Source: CAYFFV01 sp964342695 (GTDB lineage Bacteria > Acidobacteriota > Vicinamibacteria > Vicinamibacterales > UBA8438). From it: a stretch of DNA of 64,000 nt. The position numbers and the translations under genes were made by a program. Positions 16,628-25,929 of the stretch are shown here, piece by piece (position 1 is the stretch's first letter; the number at the start of each line of letters is the position of its first letter). The stretch spans positions 1 through 64,000 of the forward strand of contig CAYFFV010000004.1 in the NCBI GenBank assembly GCA_964342695.1. The letters run 5' to 3'. The notes beneath the pieces are model-generated. The model made no database searches and was not told the DNA's origin. It saw nothing but the letters and a program-made list of their open reading frames with translations.

Positions 16628-19468
16628 TTAGTTGTTTTGAGGAATGTTTGCTGAATTTTCTAAGGCGTTCACACACCGATGACATACACCTTGTAGGTGA
16701 TCAGTGGAAAGTTCGGCTACGTACCGCCAACAGCGAGGGCATTTGACGCCGGTTGCGGATGTAACTTCAACTTTTAGGCCTCCATTTTCTTCTGTCCAGT
16801 CTCCATTTTTAAATAAATCACTGATTTCGTCAGGATCCGTAGTGCTGATGACCGTTGCCTCTGATGTTATCAGTAACGAGGGGATCGTGTTTTGGTACGG
16901 TTGAAGCAAATCAGCGGTTGTTCCTGCAGCATGCAAGACAACGTCAGCTTCTAGTGATGTACCGACAATCTTTTTTTTGCGTAAATCCTCGAGTTTTCCG
17001 TTGACAGTGTCCCGAATCGCAAGCAGTCTAATCCACTTTTGTCTGAGATCAGAGTCCAATAGTGTTTTGAGATCGTTCGGAAAATCAGCAAGGTGCACGC
17101 TTTCTTCTCGGGTACCGGGAAGATGTTTCCATAGTTCCTCCATCGTTACGGGTAACAACGGAGCAAGAAGTCGCGTGAGACCGTCCGCTATGATGTACAT
17201 AGCTGTTTGGGCTGATCGCCGTTCATGAGAGTGAGCTCCAAATGTGTAAAGTACATCTTTTGAAACGTCAATATAAAAGGAGCTTAAATCAACAGTGAGG
17301 AATCGTGTGATACTGTGTGAAATAGATTGAAATTCGTACTGGTCGTAAGCAGTTATTGTGTTGACGGCAGTTTCTCCATAGACGCTCAGAATATATCGAT
17401 CAATTTCTGGTAGAGCGGTGATGTCAACAGTATCGGTGTTTGGATTAAAGTCGTATAGATTCGCCACCAAGATCCGCAGCGTATTTCGAATCTTTCGATA
17501 AGCTTCGATAACTCTAGCTAGAATTTCTTTACCGATTCGAATCTCTTCACGGTAATCAACCATTGCAACCCATAGGCGCAGTACTTCAGAGCCACTTTGT
17601 TTGATAATCGTCTCAGGTGCGACAACATTGCCTAATGATTTAGACATCTTTCGCCCGAGTTCGTCGACAACAAAACCATGAGTGATTACTTGTTGATAGG
17701 GAGCTTCTTCTCGGGTTCCAAGCCCAACGAGAAGAGAGCTTTGGAACCAGCCGCGGTATTGGTCAGAACCTTCAAGATATAAATTTACAGGCCAGCCAAT
17801 TTCTGGATGATTGATCTGAACAGCTTCGTGGCTCGATCCAGAATCAAACCACACATCTAGAATGTCTTGTTCTCGTTGAAATTGAGTGGAATCACATGTT
17901 TTGCAGCGAAAGTTGTTCGGCACAAAATCTTTCATGTCACCTTCGTACCATACGTCTGCACCATGTTTTTCAAAAAGAGAGGCTGCACGTTCTACGATCG
18001 CTTCGGTTACAAACGATTCCCCACACGTCAGGCATTGAAGAGCAGGTATAGGTACTCCCCATGATCTTTGGCGAGAGATACACCAATCTGGACGCGAGGT
18101 AAGCATCCCATGTATACGTTCTTCACCCCAACGCGGAAACCATTTCACTTTTGATACAGCGTCGAAAGATTTTTCTCGCAAATTGTTGCGATCCATTGCA
18201 ATAAACCACTGGGAAGTGGCAAGAAATATTACTGGTCTATGGCAACGCCAGCAATGGGGATACGAGTGTTCAATAATATCTTGGTGCCATAGTTTTTCTC
18301 TCGCCGATAATTCCTCAATAATTATTGGATTTGCGTCAAATATTTTTAATCCTGCAAAAAGTTCAACATCTTCTGTATATTTACCGGAAGGTCCTACCGG
18401 AGCGTAAATATCAAGTTTGTAGCGAAGCCCAGTGTTAAAGTCATCTGTGCCATGTCCTGGGGCCGTATGCACGATTCCTGTTCCCTGTTCGAGCGTTACA
18501 TACTCCGCCAAGACTGATATGGAGTCGCGAGCATATAAGGGATGTTCGAAGACTAGATTTTCCAATTCGTTGCCTTTAAACTGAGCTAATGGAGTGTCAA
18601 GCTGACGAGCTGTTGTTTCACTAACTCTCTTGGCAAGAGGTTCAGCTATTAGGACTGCTTTTTCTCCCAAATCAAAAACTGCGTAATCGAAATTTGGGTG
18701 GAATGCGAGCGCCAGGTTGGAAGGAATGGTCCAGGGAGTAGTAGTCCAGATAAGGGCGGAAATAGCTTTTCCTTTTAATACCGGATTTTTTCGATAAAGC
18801 TTCTGTGTACTTTCGGAATTTAATGAAAACTCGACAAATATAGATTGTGATTTATGATCGTCGTACTCGACTTCTGCCTCCGCTAGTGCTGTTCGACATC
18901 GAATGCACCAATGAACAGGTTTTTTCCCCTTGTAAACAATATTTTTTTTAACGAACGTGCCAAGTGATCGAACAATGGCCGCTTGGTAAGCATAATTCAT
19001 GGTCAAGTAAGGATCGTCCCAGAGTCCGAGGATGCCAAGTCTTTTGAATTCCTCCTTCATTAGATCAACGTACTTATTTGCATATTTTTGGCATTCGCGA
19101 CGAAAATCTCCCACACTTAGAGTCCGTTTTTTAGATCCTAGTTCTCGGTCTACTTGAAGTTCGATGGGTAGACCATGACAGTCCCAACCCGGAACATATG
19201 GAGCGTCAAATCCTGCCATTGTTCTCGATCTCACCACAAAATCCTTAAGCACCTTATTTAGGGCATGGCCAATATGAATTTTTCCGTTGGCATAAGGAGG
19301 TCCGTCGTGGAGGACAAATTTAGTGGCACCTTTTCGAAGTACTCTGATACGACCGTAAAGATCTGTCGATTCCCAATGAGCAATGATTCTGGGCTCGGCA
19401 GTCTGTAGACTTGCCTTCATTGGAAACTCTGTTCTGGGGAGGTTTAGGCTATCTTTCCATTCTGGCAT
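16628..19468 (-). CDS. ileS: Isoleucyl-tRNA synthetase
   Basis: Charges tRNA-Ile. Class I synthetase of 946 residues from ATG 19468 (the open frame extends to TTG 19492 without a good ribosome-binding site). Motifs in order: DGPPYANGKIHIGHALNK (HIGH motif), the CP1 editing domain with TTPWTIPSNLA and GTGIVHTAPGHGTDD, KMSKSLGN for ATP, and a C-terminal zinc finger CPRCWRYV...CHRC. The zinc finger marks the eubacterial form, not the mupirocin-resistant type. A roughly 150-base gap separates it from the divergent HAD gene. Confidence 0.97.
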   Translation of the reverse strand: MPEWKDSLNLPRTEFPMKASLQTAEPRIIAHWESTDLYGRIRVLRKGATKFVLHDGPPYANGKIHIGHALNKVLKDFVVRSRTMAGFDAPYVPGWDCHGLPIELQVDRELGSKKRTLSVGDFRRECQKYANKYVDLMKEEFKRLGILGLWDDPYLTMNYAYQAAIVRSLGTFVKKNIVYKGKKPVHWCIRCRTALAEAEVEYDDHKSQSIFVEFSLNSESTQKLYRKNPVLKGKAISALIWTTTPWTIPSNLALAFHPNFDYAVFDLGEKAVLIAEPLAKRVSETTARQLDTPLAQFKGNELENLVFEHPLYARDSISVLAEYVTLEQGTGIVHTAPGHGTDDFNTGLRYKLDIYAPVGPSGKYTEDVELFAGLKIFDANPIIIEELSAREKLWHQDIIEHSYPHCWRCHRPVIFLATSQWFIAMDRNNLREKSFDAVSKVKWFPRWGEERIHGMLTSRPDWCISRQRSWGVPIPALQCLTCGESFVTEAIVERAASLFEKHGADVWYEGDMKDFVPNNFRCKTCDSTQFQREQDILDVWFDSGSSHEAVQINHPEIGWPVNLYLEGSDQYRGWFQSSLLVGLGTREEAPYQQVITHGFVVDELGRKMSKSLGNVVAPETIIKQSGSEVLRLWVAMVDYREEIRIGKEILARVIEAYRKIRNTLRILVANLYDFNPNTDTVDITALPEIDRYILSVYGETAVNTITAYDQYEFQSISHSITRFLTVDLSSFYIDVSKDVLYTFGAHSHERRSAQTAMYIIADGLTRLLAPLLPVTMEELWKHLPGTREESVHLADFPNDLKTLLDSDLRQKWIRLLAIRDTVNGKLEDLRKKKIVGTSLEADVVLHAAGTTADLLQPYQNTIPSLLITSEATVISTTDPDEISDLFKNGDWTEENGGLKVEVTSATGVKCPRCWRYVAELSTDHLQGVCHRCVNALENSANIPQNN

Positions 19469-19624
19469 ATCGGTATTTTCATTGTAGTGCAAAAGATGAA
19501 GGTCACGATTTAAGTAAAGATTCTGGACTGCATGAAAAGCGTCTGTATAATGACGATTAATTAAGTTTCGATAGATTTTTAATCTGAGGTAAATCTCAAT
19601 AATTTTTGTTGTTTAAGATTTGTA

Positions 19625-20332
19625 GTGTCTCCGAATGTAGTGTTTTTCGATATCGATTTTACGTTGATTTATCCTGGTCCAACATTTAATGGAGAAGGTT
19701 ACCGTAAATTTGCGACGAAGTACGGACTCTCAGTAGATCCCAATAAATATAAGTATGCCGTTTCGGTAGCTTCCGCAGAGCTTACCCAACAACAAAATAA
19801 CATTTATCGTGCAGAGTTGTTTGTAGGTTACGCTCAAAGAGTGCTTGAAGAGATGGGAGCAGTAGGCCATACACTTAACGCATGTGCTCGTGAAATTTAC
19901 GATGAATGGTCGTGTTCACGACATTTTTTGCTTTACGACGATGTGATCCCGGTAATGAGGGATCTCCAAAAGTCAGGATTGATACTGGGTCTTATTTCCA
20001 ATACACACCGAAGCATGTCTGCGTTTCAACGTCATTTTAATCTTACGTCTTATCTAAGCGTTGCTATCTCTTCTTATGAGCATGGTTACATGAAACCTGA
20101 ACCTAGTATTTTTTACGCCGCTCTTGAGCAACTAGACGTGTCCGCAGCTGATGCTGTTATGGTGGGAGACAGTGTGCCGCATGATATTAAGGGAGCCTGC
20201 CAAGTTGGTATGGGAGCAGTATTAGTGAATCGTTCTGCTCTGGACAGTCAAGATATCGACGATGCTATTCCTGTAATAAGAACACTTAGAGACTTACCAG
20301 CTGAGCTCAAAAAGCTTGGCTCACCCATTTAG
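19625..20332 (+). CDS. HAD-superfamily phosphatase
   Basis: A haloacid dehalogenase-type hydrolase of 235 residues, substrate unknown. Motif I is FFDIDFTLIYPG with the nucleophilic Asp and the acid Asp two residues on; motif II is the Ser/Asn in LISNTH; the Lys is in YMKPEPSIF; motif IV is GDSVPHDIKGA. A helical cap lies between motifs I and II. The start is GTG 19625. It is a single gene between ileS and the convergent HIT gene. The fold is closest to YjjG/Gph-like phosphatases. Confidence 0.88.
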   Translation: MSPNVVFFDIDFTLIYPGPTFNGEGYRKFATKYGLSVDPNKYKYAVSVASAELTQQQNNIYRAELFVGYAQRVLEEMGAVGHTLNACAREIYDEWSCSRHFLLYDDVIPVMRDLQKSGLILGLISNTHRSMSAFQRHFNLTSYLSVAISSYEHGYMKPEPSIFYAALEQLDVSAADAVMVGDSVPHDIKGACQVGMGAVLVNRSALDSQDIDDAIPVIRTLRDLPAELKKLGSPI

Positions 20333-20342
20333 ATACAGGTCA

Positions 20343-20687
20343 TTATCCCGGTGGCCATCCAAAGCTCCGACCTCCAAGAAGATGGAGGTGAATATGGAAC
20401 ACTGTTTGCCCAGCATCTTCGTTGCAATTAAACACGGTCCGATAACCACTTTCTGTGTGACCGAGTTCGCGAGCAATCTCTGTTGCTCTATAAATCATTG
20501 CACCAACGATCTGGTGATTATCAACGGACAATTCGTTTAATGTAGAAATATGTTTCTTCGGTATTATGAGGATGTGTGTGGGAGCCTGAGGGTTCATGTC
20601 GGGAAATGCAACTAGGTTGTTGTCTTCATAAACCAAGGATGCCGGAATAGCTTTAGTAACAATTTTGCAAAAAACACAGTCCTCCAT
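20343..20687 (-). CDS. HIT-family (HINT-like) nucleotide-binding protein
   Basis: A purine nucleoside phosphoramidase-type protein of 114 residues. It has the zinc-type start CVFCKIV, the substrate loop YEDNNLVAFPDMNPQAP, and the histidine triad in HIHLHLLGG, with the further conserved His in the TVFH just before. AAGGAGA precedes ATG 20687 by 5-6 bases. It is the last gene of a long minus-strand cluster with prmC and prfA, and converges on the HAD gene with a 10-base gap. Confidence 0.94.
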   Translation of the reverse strand: MEDCVFCKIVTKAIPASLVYEDNNLVAFPDMNPQAPTHILIIPKKHISTLNELSVDNHQIVGAMIYRATEIARELGHTESGYRTVFNCNEDAGQTVFHIHLHLLGGRSFGWPPG

Positions 20688-20697
20688 TGCTGTCTCC

Positions 20698-21558
20698 TTA
20701 GCGAACGCGTTTAATAATGGCGATTCTCGGAATGTTTTGATAGTCTCTTCTGATTTTTGATATAAAAAGTTGTGGGTGTTCAGCTACGATCTTGTTTATA
20801 GTCGCTTCTTGCCCCAAGCCAAATTCAAATAGTAAATGCCCTCCTTTGACCAAGCGATGCGAAGATAAATCTAACAATTTCCGAATAAAATCAAGGCCAT
20901 CTGTTCCGCCATACAGCGCGATCATAGGTTCATGATTTCTAACTTCTGGTAAGAGTTGTGAAGCTGACGATTCAGGAATATAGGGCGGATTCGAAACAAT
21001 GAAATTAGCTTGTCCTTCCACGTTTTCTAAATATGATGTCCGCAGCCAAGATATTTTTTCTCCTGTGTAATGCGCGGATGAGTTTTTATAAGCCATCATA
21101 AGGGCGTCTTCAGAGACGTCTGTTGCGGTGATTCTTGCTTGTGGCAATTCCTTGGCTAGTGCAATTGAGATACATCCTGATCCCGTGCCGATTTCAAAGA
21201 TCGTTACATCTGAAGCTTTTTGGTGAGATACTATCGTGATTAATTCTTCAACTAAGAACTCAGTTTCAGGCCTGGGGGTTAGGACTGCCTTAGAAACTTC
21301 AAACTTAAGACCCCAAAATTCACGATAACCAAGAATTTGAGAAACGGGTTCCCGACGGCTTCGTCGGTTAAGAAAGGTTTCAAACTTTTCGATGAAAGCA
21401 GGAGACGCTGATCTGGTTCTATAAGTCAAATACTCGGCTCTGTTCCACCCGAGAACGTGACGTGCGAGTACCTCCGCATCTAATTTAGCTTCGCTGTTTG
21501 GAAGACCAGAAGTCATTAGTTGCGTAGTGCCCGATCCGACACATTCCATTACTGTCAT
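20698..21558 (-). CDS. prmC: Release factor glutamine methyltransferase
   Basis: Methylates the Gln of the GGQ motif in release factors. The N-terminal helical domain (LARHVLGWNRAEYLT) is followed by a Rossmann SAM domain with EIGTGSGCISIALA and the hallmark NPPYIPES that binds the Gln side chain. It has 286 residues, normal length. It starts 2 bases after the prfA stop, the widespread prfA-prmC pairing of enzyme and substrate. Confidence 0.96.
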   Translation of the reverse strand: MTVMECVGSGTTQLMTSGLPNSEAKLDAEVLARHVLGWNRAEYLTYRTRSASPAFIEKFETFLNRRSRREPVSQILGYREFWGLKFEVSKAVLTPRPETEFLVEELITIVSHQKASDVTIFEIGTGSGCISIALAKELPQARITATDVSEDALMMAYKNSSAHYTGEKISWLRTSYLENVEGQANFIVSNPPYIPESSASQLLPEVRNHEPMIALYGGTDGLDFIRKLLDLSSHRLVKGGHLLFEFGLGQEATINKIVAEHPQLFISKIRRDYQNIPRIAIIKRVR

Positions 21559-21560
21559 GT

Positions 21561-22631
21561 TTATTCCGTTTCAAATGTCTTCAGTTGTTCGGATCGATAG
21601 TGCGTTACCAAATGTTCAATGATTTCATTTAAATCACCATTAAGAATCTCAGTTAATCGGTGACTTGTAAATCCGATACGATGATCTGTGATGCGGTTTT
21701 GAGGGAAATTATAGGTGCGTATTTTTTCAGAACGTTCACCGCTGCCGACTTGACTGCGCCTATCTTGAGCTATTTCATCTTGTTGTTTTTGTATTTCAAT
21801 TTCATAAAGTCGAGAGCGTAAAACCTTCATAGCCTTAGCTTTATTTTTTATTTGAGACTTTTCATCTTGCTGAGACACCACGAGCCCTGTAGGTAAATGA
21901 GTGATTCGTACTGCTGAGTAAGTTGTATTAACGCTTTGTCCGCCAGGTCCACTTGAGCAAAAGGTGTCGATTCTCAAGTCTTTAGCATCAATTTTGATAT
22001 CTACATCATCTGCCTCTGGTAGTACAGCAACGGTGGCTGTGGAAGTGTGAATGCGACCGCTGCCTTCTGTGGAAGGCACACGCTGAACTCTATGAACGCC
22101 ACTCTCATATTTCATATGACTATAAACACGCTTGCCTTCAATAAGAGCGATCGCTTCTTTTATTGCTCCAACTCCTGTTTCGTTGAGCGACAATATTTCA
22201 ACGCGCCAGCCTTGTGTTTCAGAGAACCGTGAATACATTCTGAATAAATCAGAAGCGAACAATCCAGCTTCGTCACCACCTGTACCTGCCCTGATCTCAA
22301 GTACAACGTTACGTTCATCATTTGGGTCCTTGGGCATTAACAGGACTTTAATTTCCCCAAGTAATTGGTCGCTGCGGGTTCGTAGCTCAACCAATTCCTG
22401 TTCGGCAAGTTCCTGAAGTTCGGTCTCATTACTGTTGGCTATTTCCTTTGCCTGTTCAATTTCGTCAGAAACTTCTCGGTATTCTTGAAATTTTGCGACA
22501 AGAGGTTGAATTTCAGCTAAGGCTTTGCTGTGAATTCGGTATTCGGAGGGATCAGCTTGGACCGAGGCGTCACTGACTAGCGTCATGAGCTCGTTGTATC
22601 GCGTTTCAATAGTTTTTAATTTGTCAAACAT
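21561..22631 (-). CDS. prfA: Peptide chain release factor 1
   Basis: Recognises UAG and UAA stop codons and triggers peptide release. The anticodon-like tripeptide motif is in RVPSTEGSGRIHTS, and the catalytic GGQ is in CSSGPGGQSVNTTYS. The longest frame reaches 22703, but that adds 24 residues unlike the family and runs into moaD; ATG 22631 gives MFDKLKTIETRYNEL and the usual length of 356 residues. RF1 does not read UGA, which is compatible with the selenocysteine tRNA found at 31 kb. Confidence 0.96.
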   Translation of the reverse strand: MFDKLKTIETRYNELMTLVSDASVQADPSEYRIHSKALAEIQPLVAKFQEYREVSDEIEQAKEIANSNETELQELAEQELVELRTRSDQLLGEIKVLLMPKDPNDERNVVLEIRAGTGGDEAGLFASDLFRMYSRFSETQGWRVEILSLNETGVGAIKEAIALIEGKRVYSHMKYESGVHRVQRVPSTEGSGRIHTSTATVAVLPEADDVDIKIDAKDLRIDTFCSSGPGGQSVNTTYSAVRITHLPTGLVVSQQDEKSQIKNKAKAMKVLRSRLYEIEIQKQQDEIAQDRRSQVGSGERSEKIRTYNFPQNRITDHRIGFTSHRLTEILNGDLNEIIEHLVTHYRSEQLKTFETE

Positions 22632-22665
22632 GGCATCGTCTAATCTAAGTTGTATCGTGGGACTA

Positions 22666-22911
22666 CTATCCCCCTGAAACTGGAGGAAGAAAGGCCACTT
22701 CATCTCCGTCTCGGAGGGTCTCGTTCATATTTGAGTATTCAGTATTTACAGCGACAGATACGATATCGTCGTATTTCTGCAATTCTTTAAATTCTTCATT
22801 TAAGAGATTCCATAACATCTTATTTGTTGCACCTGTTGGTAGATCTCGTGTCAGCTCTGATGTTCCGACAACATCCCGAAGTCGAGCAAAAAGAAGCACT
22901 GTTATTTGCAT
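22666..22911 (-). CDS. moaD: Molybdopterin synthase small subunit
   Basis: Ubiquitin-fold sulfur carrier whose C-terminal Gly-Gly thiocarboxylate donates sulfur to molybdopterin. It ends FLPPVSGG, the diagnostic tail. ATG 22911 (MQITVLLFARLRDVVG) gives 81 residues, the normal size; the longer frame reads into moaE. The start overlaps the end of moaE by 10 bases, so the two subunits are translationally coupled. Confidence 0.94.
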   Translation of the reverse strand: MQITVLLFARLRDVVGTSELTRDLPTGATNKMLWNLLNEEFKELQKYDDIVSVAVNTEYSNMNETLRDGDEVAFLPPVSGG

Positions 22912-23390
22912 GACATCTGATACGTTTCTTCGCGTATTTGTTTGTTTTTCGGATCTGCTAATGCCCCTTCGACCCATACATTTCCGCCTTCAAAAAACTC
23001 GTGTTTCCAAATTGGTGCAATTTGCTTGACCCTTTCTATCGTATATCGACATGCAGCAAACGACTCGGTTCTATGTTCAGAAGAAGTGGCTATTGCGATG
23101 CTAGCTTCACCGACTTGTAATATTCCTAGCCGATGGTGAAGTGCTAGTGTTACTCCAGGCCAGTACTCTTCGATTTCTGAACTTATTTGTTGAAAAATTT
23201 TCACTGCTAATGGTTTGTATGCTTCGTATTCAAGTCTAAGGACACGTTTACCCAAATTTGGGCTTCTGACAACTCCAAGAAATGCATTTATGGATCCTGT
23301 GGATTTCGATTGAATAGAGGCGTGTTTTAAGGCAATTTCAATGACTTCGTCAAGATTAAGAGGATCCGTAGTGAGAAAAAACCGAGACAT
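22902..23390 (-). CDS. moaE: Molybdopterin synthase catalytic subunit
   Basis: Catalytic subunit that inserts two sulfurs into cyclic pyranopterin phosphate to make molybdopterin. The 162-residue protein shows GSINAFLGVVRS near residue 35, LEYEAYKP, and the HRLGILQVGEASIAI core. The active-site Lys/Arg region IAPIWKHEFFEGGNVWVEG is near residue 130. Together with moaD, and with a MobA-like gene at 32 kb and fdhE at 25 kb, it points to active molybdoenzymes. The other moa genes are not in the window. Confidence 0.95.
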   Translation of the reverse strand: MSRFFLTTDPLNLDEVIEIALKHASIQSKSTGSINAFLGVVRSPNLGKRVLRLEYEAYKPLAVKIFQQISSEIEEYWPGVTLALHHRLGILQVGEASIAIATSSEHRTESFAACRYTIERVKQIAPIWKHEFFEGGNVWVEGALADPKNKQIREETYQMSCK

Positions 23391-23417
23391 TTTTTCAGTA
23401 TATCAGTATGTCTGAAG

Positions 23418-24194
23418 CTAAAAATGATTTAAAGGACGTTTTGAATGGCCTATTTTTAATCCAGTCTTAATGCCATTTTCTACATATTTTTTTGCGCACG
23501 TAGCTGCTTCAAGCGGTGTTTTTCCGAGTGCTATGAAAGCAGCTATAGCAGCTGAGAATGTGCACCCGGTTCCGTGAGTGTTTGCACTATCGATTTTAAA
23601 ACCTCGTAGTTCAACAATTTCTTGATTACTAACGAAAACATCGACGATTTCTTTTGCTGAGAAAGACTCTCCTGTTATGACCACTGATTCTGGACCCATG
23701 TCAAGGATCTGACAAGCTGCTTCATGAGTGTCGTTAAGAGAGGTAATCGTTCTTCCTGTTAACACCTCAGCTTCTTTTATGTTAGGGGTAACCATTAGTG
23801 CATTCGGCAGGAGCACGTCCATCAAAGTTTTTACGCCATCTTCTGTAAGTAGTCGGACACCACTGGTTGAGCATATAACTGGGTCAATAATGACGTTTGG
23901 TAGAGGTAATGATGTTATACATTTCCCTATCGTTTCGATAATTTCAGAATTAACGAGCATTCCTGTTTTGATTGCCTGAATGTTGAAATCTGAGGCAACT
24001 GAGTGTATCTGCTGTTCTACAATTTGAGAAGGGAGAACATGAATAGATTCAATGGTAAAAGTATTTTGGGCTGTGATTGCCGTTGCCGCGCTCAGTCCGT
24101 ACACTCCATGAGCGGCAAAAGTTTTTAGATCTGCTTGGATGCCGGCACCACCTCCGGAGTCACTTCCAGCAATAGTTAAAGCAATAGTTGCCAT
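23418..24194 (-). CDS. thiD: Hydroxymethylpyrimidine (phosphate) kinase
   Basis: Phosphorylates HMP and HMP-P in thiamine biosynthesis. It is a ribokinase-fold enzyme of 258 residues with the start IALTIAGSDSGGGAGIQADLK, the TGMLVN motif, and the anion-hole and catalytic region NTHGTGCTFSAAIAAF. It is a stand-alone ThiD without a ThiE fusion. It sits between moaE and an exported methyltransferase on the minus strand; a thiO-like oxidase is at 58.5 kb. No TPP riboswitch was recognised upstream. Confidence 0.95.
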   Translation of the reverse strand: MATIALTIAGSDSGGGAGIQADLKTFAAHGVYGLSAATAITAQNTFTIESIHVLPSQIVEQQIHSVASDFNIQAIKTGMLVNSEIIETIGKCITSLPLPNVIIDPVICSTSGVRLLTEDGVKTLMDVLLPNALMVTPNIKEAEVLTGRTITSLNDTHEAACQILDMGPESVVITGESFSAKEIVDVFVSNQEIVELRGFKIDSANTHGTGCTFSAAIAAFIALGKTPLEAATCAKKYVENGIKTGLKIGHSKRPLNHF

Positions 24195-24217
24195 CGTAGT
24201 AAACTCGAAATCAGAAA

Positions 24218-24883
24218 TTATTTATCAGAAACTGTACTTCCATTTGGTGAAAAAATTAACAGATATTGATATTGCAAGAACTGTTCATGTGCCAAAAGTT
24301 TGAAGCCTGATTTTTCAGCCGTCGAGATCACTATTTCATGAGAGACCCGTTCCTCCAGTGGAGGGGCTGGTCCGCCACCTTCAAGAGTAAAGTCGACGAT
24401 ACCAAGGCGCCCATTCGTATTTAACGAGGTCAAAATATGCTGGAGTAGTGTGCTAGGTTCACTGATTTCAGGATATGTTCCAACGATTAAGACTGCATCA
24501 AGTTTCTTGGGTAATTTAGGGTCTTGAGCTGTTCCTAAGATTGTGCGCACATTGGTTAATCCCTCTCGAGCAACACGCCTTGAGATAGATTCGATCATAG
24601 GCGGTTGGATATCTTGTGCGTATACGATTCCGTTTGTTCCGACTCTTCTTGCTAGCCTTATGGTGAACCAACCGCCGCCGGCTCCAAGGTCTGCGACTGT
24701 TGCACCTTCTGTAATACCGAGAGCGTCCATCACTTCGTCCGGGCGTTGCCAAGCATCGCGATCAGGACCCTCTAGGATGCCAATGTCCTCTGGAGGAAAA
24801 AGCCGACTGTGAGGAACTCGTTCTTGGGCGGTTCCAGAAAAGATCGACAAAGTTAGGAATAGGAGGCTTATACAGACTCTCAT
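24218..24883 (-). CDS. Exported SAM-dependent methyltransferase-like protein
   Basis: A class I methyltransferase fold behind an export signal. Residues 1-20 are a clear signal peptide ending SGTAQ. After a linker with FPPEDIGILEGPDRDAW, the Rossmann core begins with VADLGAGGGWFTIRLA (SAM motif I), then an acidic residue at the end of beta 2 (VYAQDIQP) and GTYPEISEP. This is the type annotated as predicted methyltransferase in many Gram-negative genomes; the substrate is unknown. It is 8 bases after fdhE and 23 bases before thiD. SAM is not expected in the periplasm, so the activity is uncertain. Confidence 0.85.
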   Translation of the reverse strand: MRVCISLLFLTLSIFSGTAQERVPHSRLFPPEDIGILEGPDRDAWQRPDEVMDALGITEGATVADLGAGGGWFTIRLARRVGTNGIVYAQDIQPPMIESISRRVAREGLTNVRTILGTAQDPKLPKKLDAVLIVGTYPEISEPSTLLQHILTSLNTNGRLGIVDFTLEGGGPAPPLEERVSHEIVISTAEKSGFKLLAHEQFLQYQYLLIFSPNGSTVSDK

Positions 24884-24891
24884 TGCTTCAG

Positions 24892-25821
24892 TCAGCAGTT
24901 GTTAAAACTTTGCATAGGTGGACGATTATAACCCTGCTTTGCTGCCCCGCCGTCGACACTGCTTGACGCCAAATCTTCAACCGAAAGAAGTTCAAAAGGT
25001 GTGGGTCTCTTAGTAGTTATACTTTTAAGATAGGCACCGCAGGAACGACACATTTCTAAAGTAATATTTTTCTCGCCTGTTTCTACCGCTTTCAAGAATG
25101 ATGCGCTGGATTCTTCACAGTAAATACAACAATAAGGGGCCGGTGTCCACGCTAATCCACAAAAGGAGCAACGTAGCGATCTGTTTTCTTGAAGAATTTC
25201 TGCAAAAGCAGGCCATGAACCGCAGGCAGGACAATATCCTTTGGTCCAATCTATAAGTATGTTTCGAATGTCTTCGTGGGACACCAAGTATTTGTGCTGC
25301 AACCGATTAGCAATGGGGCTCACGCTTAATTCCGCTACGAGCCAAAGCAGGTCTGGCGCAACACCGATGTGATTTGCAATGGTTCGAATCGGTTTTAACT
25401 GGCGCATTAATGAAGCAGAAAGAAGCGATGCAATGTTTATTTCTTCTTTTGTGAATATGTTGAGTAGACGGTCGACTGGTAATCCTCCGCCTGCCTGTAA
25501 AAAATCTTCACAAAAGCCAAGTAGAAAAGGTTTTAGGTGTGTTGCGTCGACAGTCAGAGACTGTCCAGAAAAAGCAGGAAGTTGTTCATTCAGACTATGA
25601 ATAATATCGGCCTTATTAAAATGGCAGTCGACAGGAAAACACTTGTCGACTCTCTTCGACAACTCGAGACTGCGATTTAGGATGCGCTGCTGCAGGGTGA
25701 TAGCATCTGTCAATTCTGGATATTCAGACTTAATGGTATTCCAGCGATGCTCTGCAGCATTTAAAATAAGATCGAAATCATTACGTTTTAAGTCAGAGTT
25801 TTTGAAATAAAGGTCAGACAC
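24892..25821 (-). CDS. fdhE: Formate dehydrogenase accessory protein FdhE
   Basis: Chaperone-like protein needed for assembly of respiratory formate dehydrogenase, a molybdo- and often selenoenzyme. The 309-residue protein has a helical N-terminal half and a C-terminal zinc/iron-binding half with four CxxC pairs: CPACG, CSFCG, CIYCE and CRSCG. No formate dehydrogenase structural gene is in the window; tRNA-Sec lies 5 kb away. It is the first gene of the minus-strand cluster that runs to the HIT gene, divergent from the iscA-like gene. Confidence 0.9.
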   Translation of the reverse strand: MSDLYFKNSDLKRNDFDLILNAAEHRWNTIKSEYPELTDAITLQQRILNRSLELSKRVDKCFPVDCHFNKADIIHSLNEQLPAFSGQSLTVDATHLKPFLLGFCEDFLQAGGGLPVDRLLNIFTKEEINIASLLSASLMRQLKPIRTIANHIGVAPDLLWLVAELSVSPIANRLQHKYLVSHEDIRNILIDWTKGYCPACGSWPAFAEILQENRSLRCSFCGLAWTPAPYCCIYCEESSASFLKAVETGEKNITLEMCRSCGAYLKSITTKRPTPFELLSVEDLASSSVDGGAAKQGYNRPPMQSFNNC

Positions 25822-25872
25822 TCAGATATTTTAACAAATAGGCTGATTTTTTAATTAAATCGATTTTTCAGG

Positions 25873-25894
25873 ATCAGGTTCTGATAGTTATAAT
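25873..25894 (+). promoter_or_regulatory. Putative promoter -10 and overlapping inverted repeat before iscA-like gene
   Basis: A perfect TATAAT lies at 25889-25894, 35 bases before the iscA-like start. The inverted repeat ATCAG-GTT-CTGAT (25873-25885) sits directly upstream, in the would-be spacer, where a bound repressor would block polymerase. No good -35 is present, which fits a regulated promoter. The regulator is unknown. Confidence 0.45.
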
Positions 25895-25929
25895 CTATAA
25901 AGTAGAAATTAAAAATTGAGAGCATAAAT

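Noticed and set aside
21561..22703. Longer prfA beginning at 22703
   Set aside because: Adds residues unlike RF1 and overlaps moaD; ATG 22631 gives the family start.
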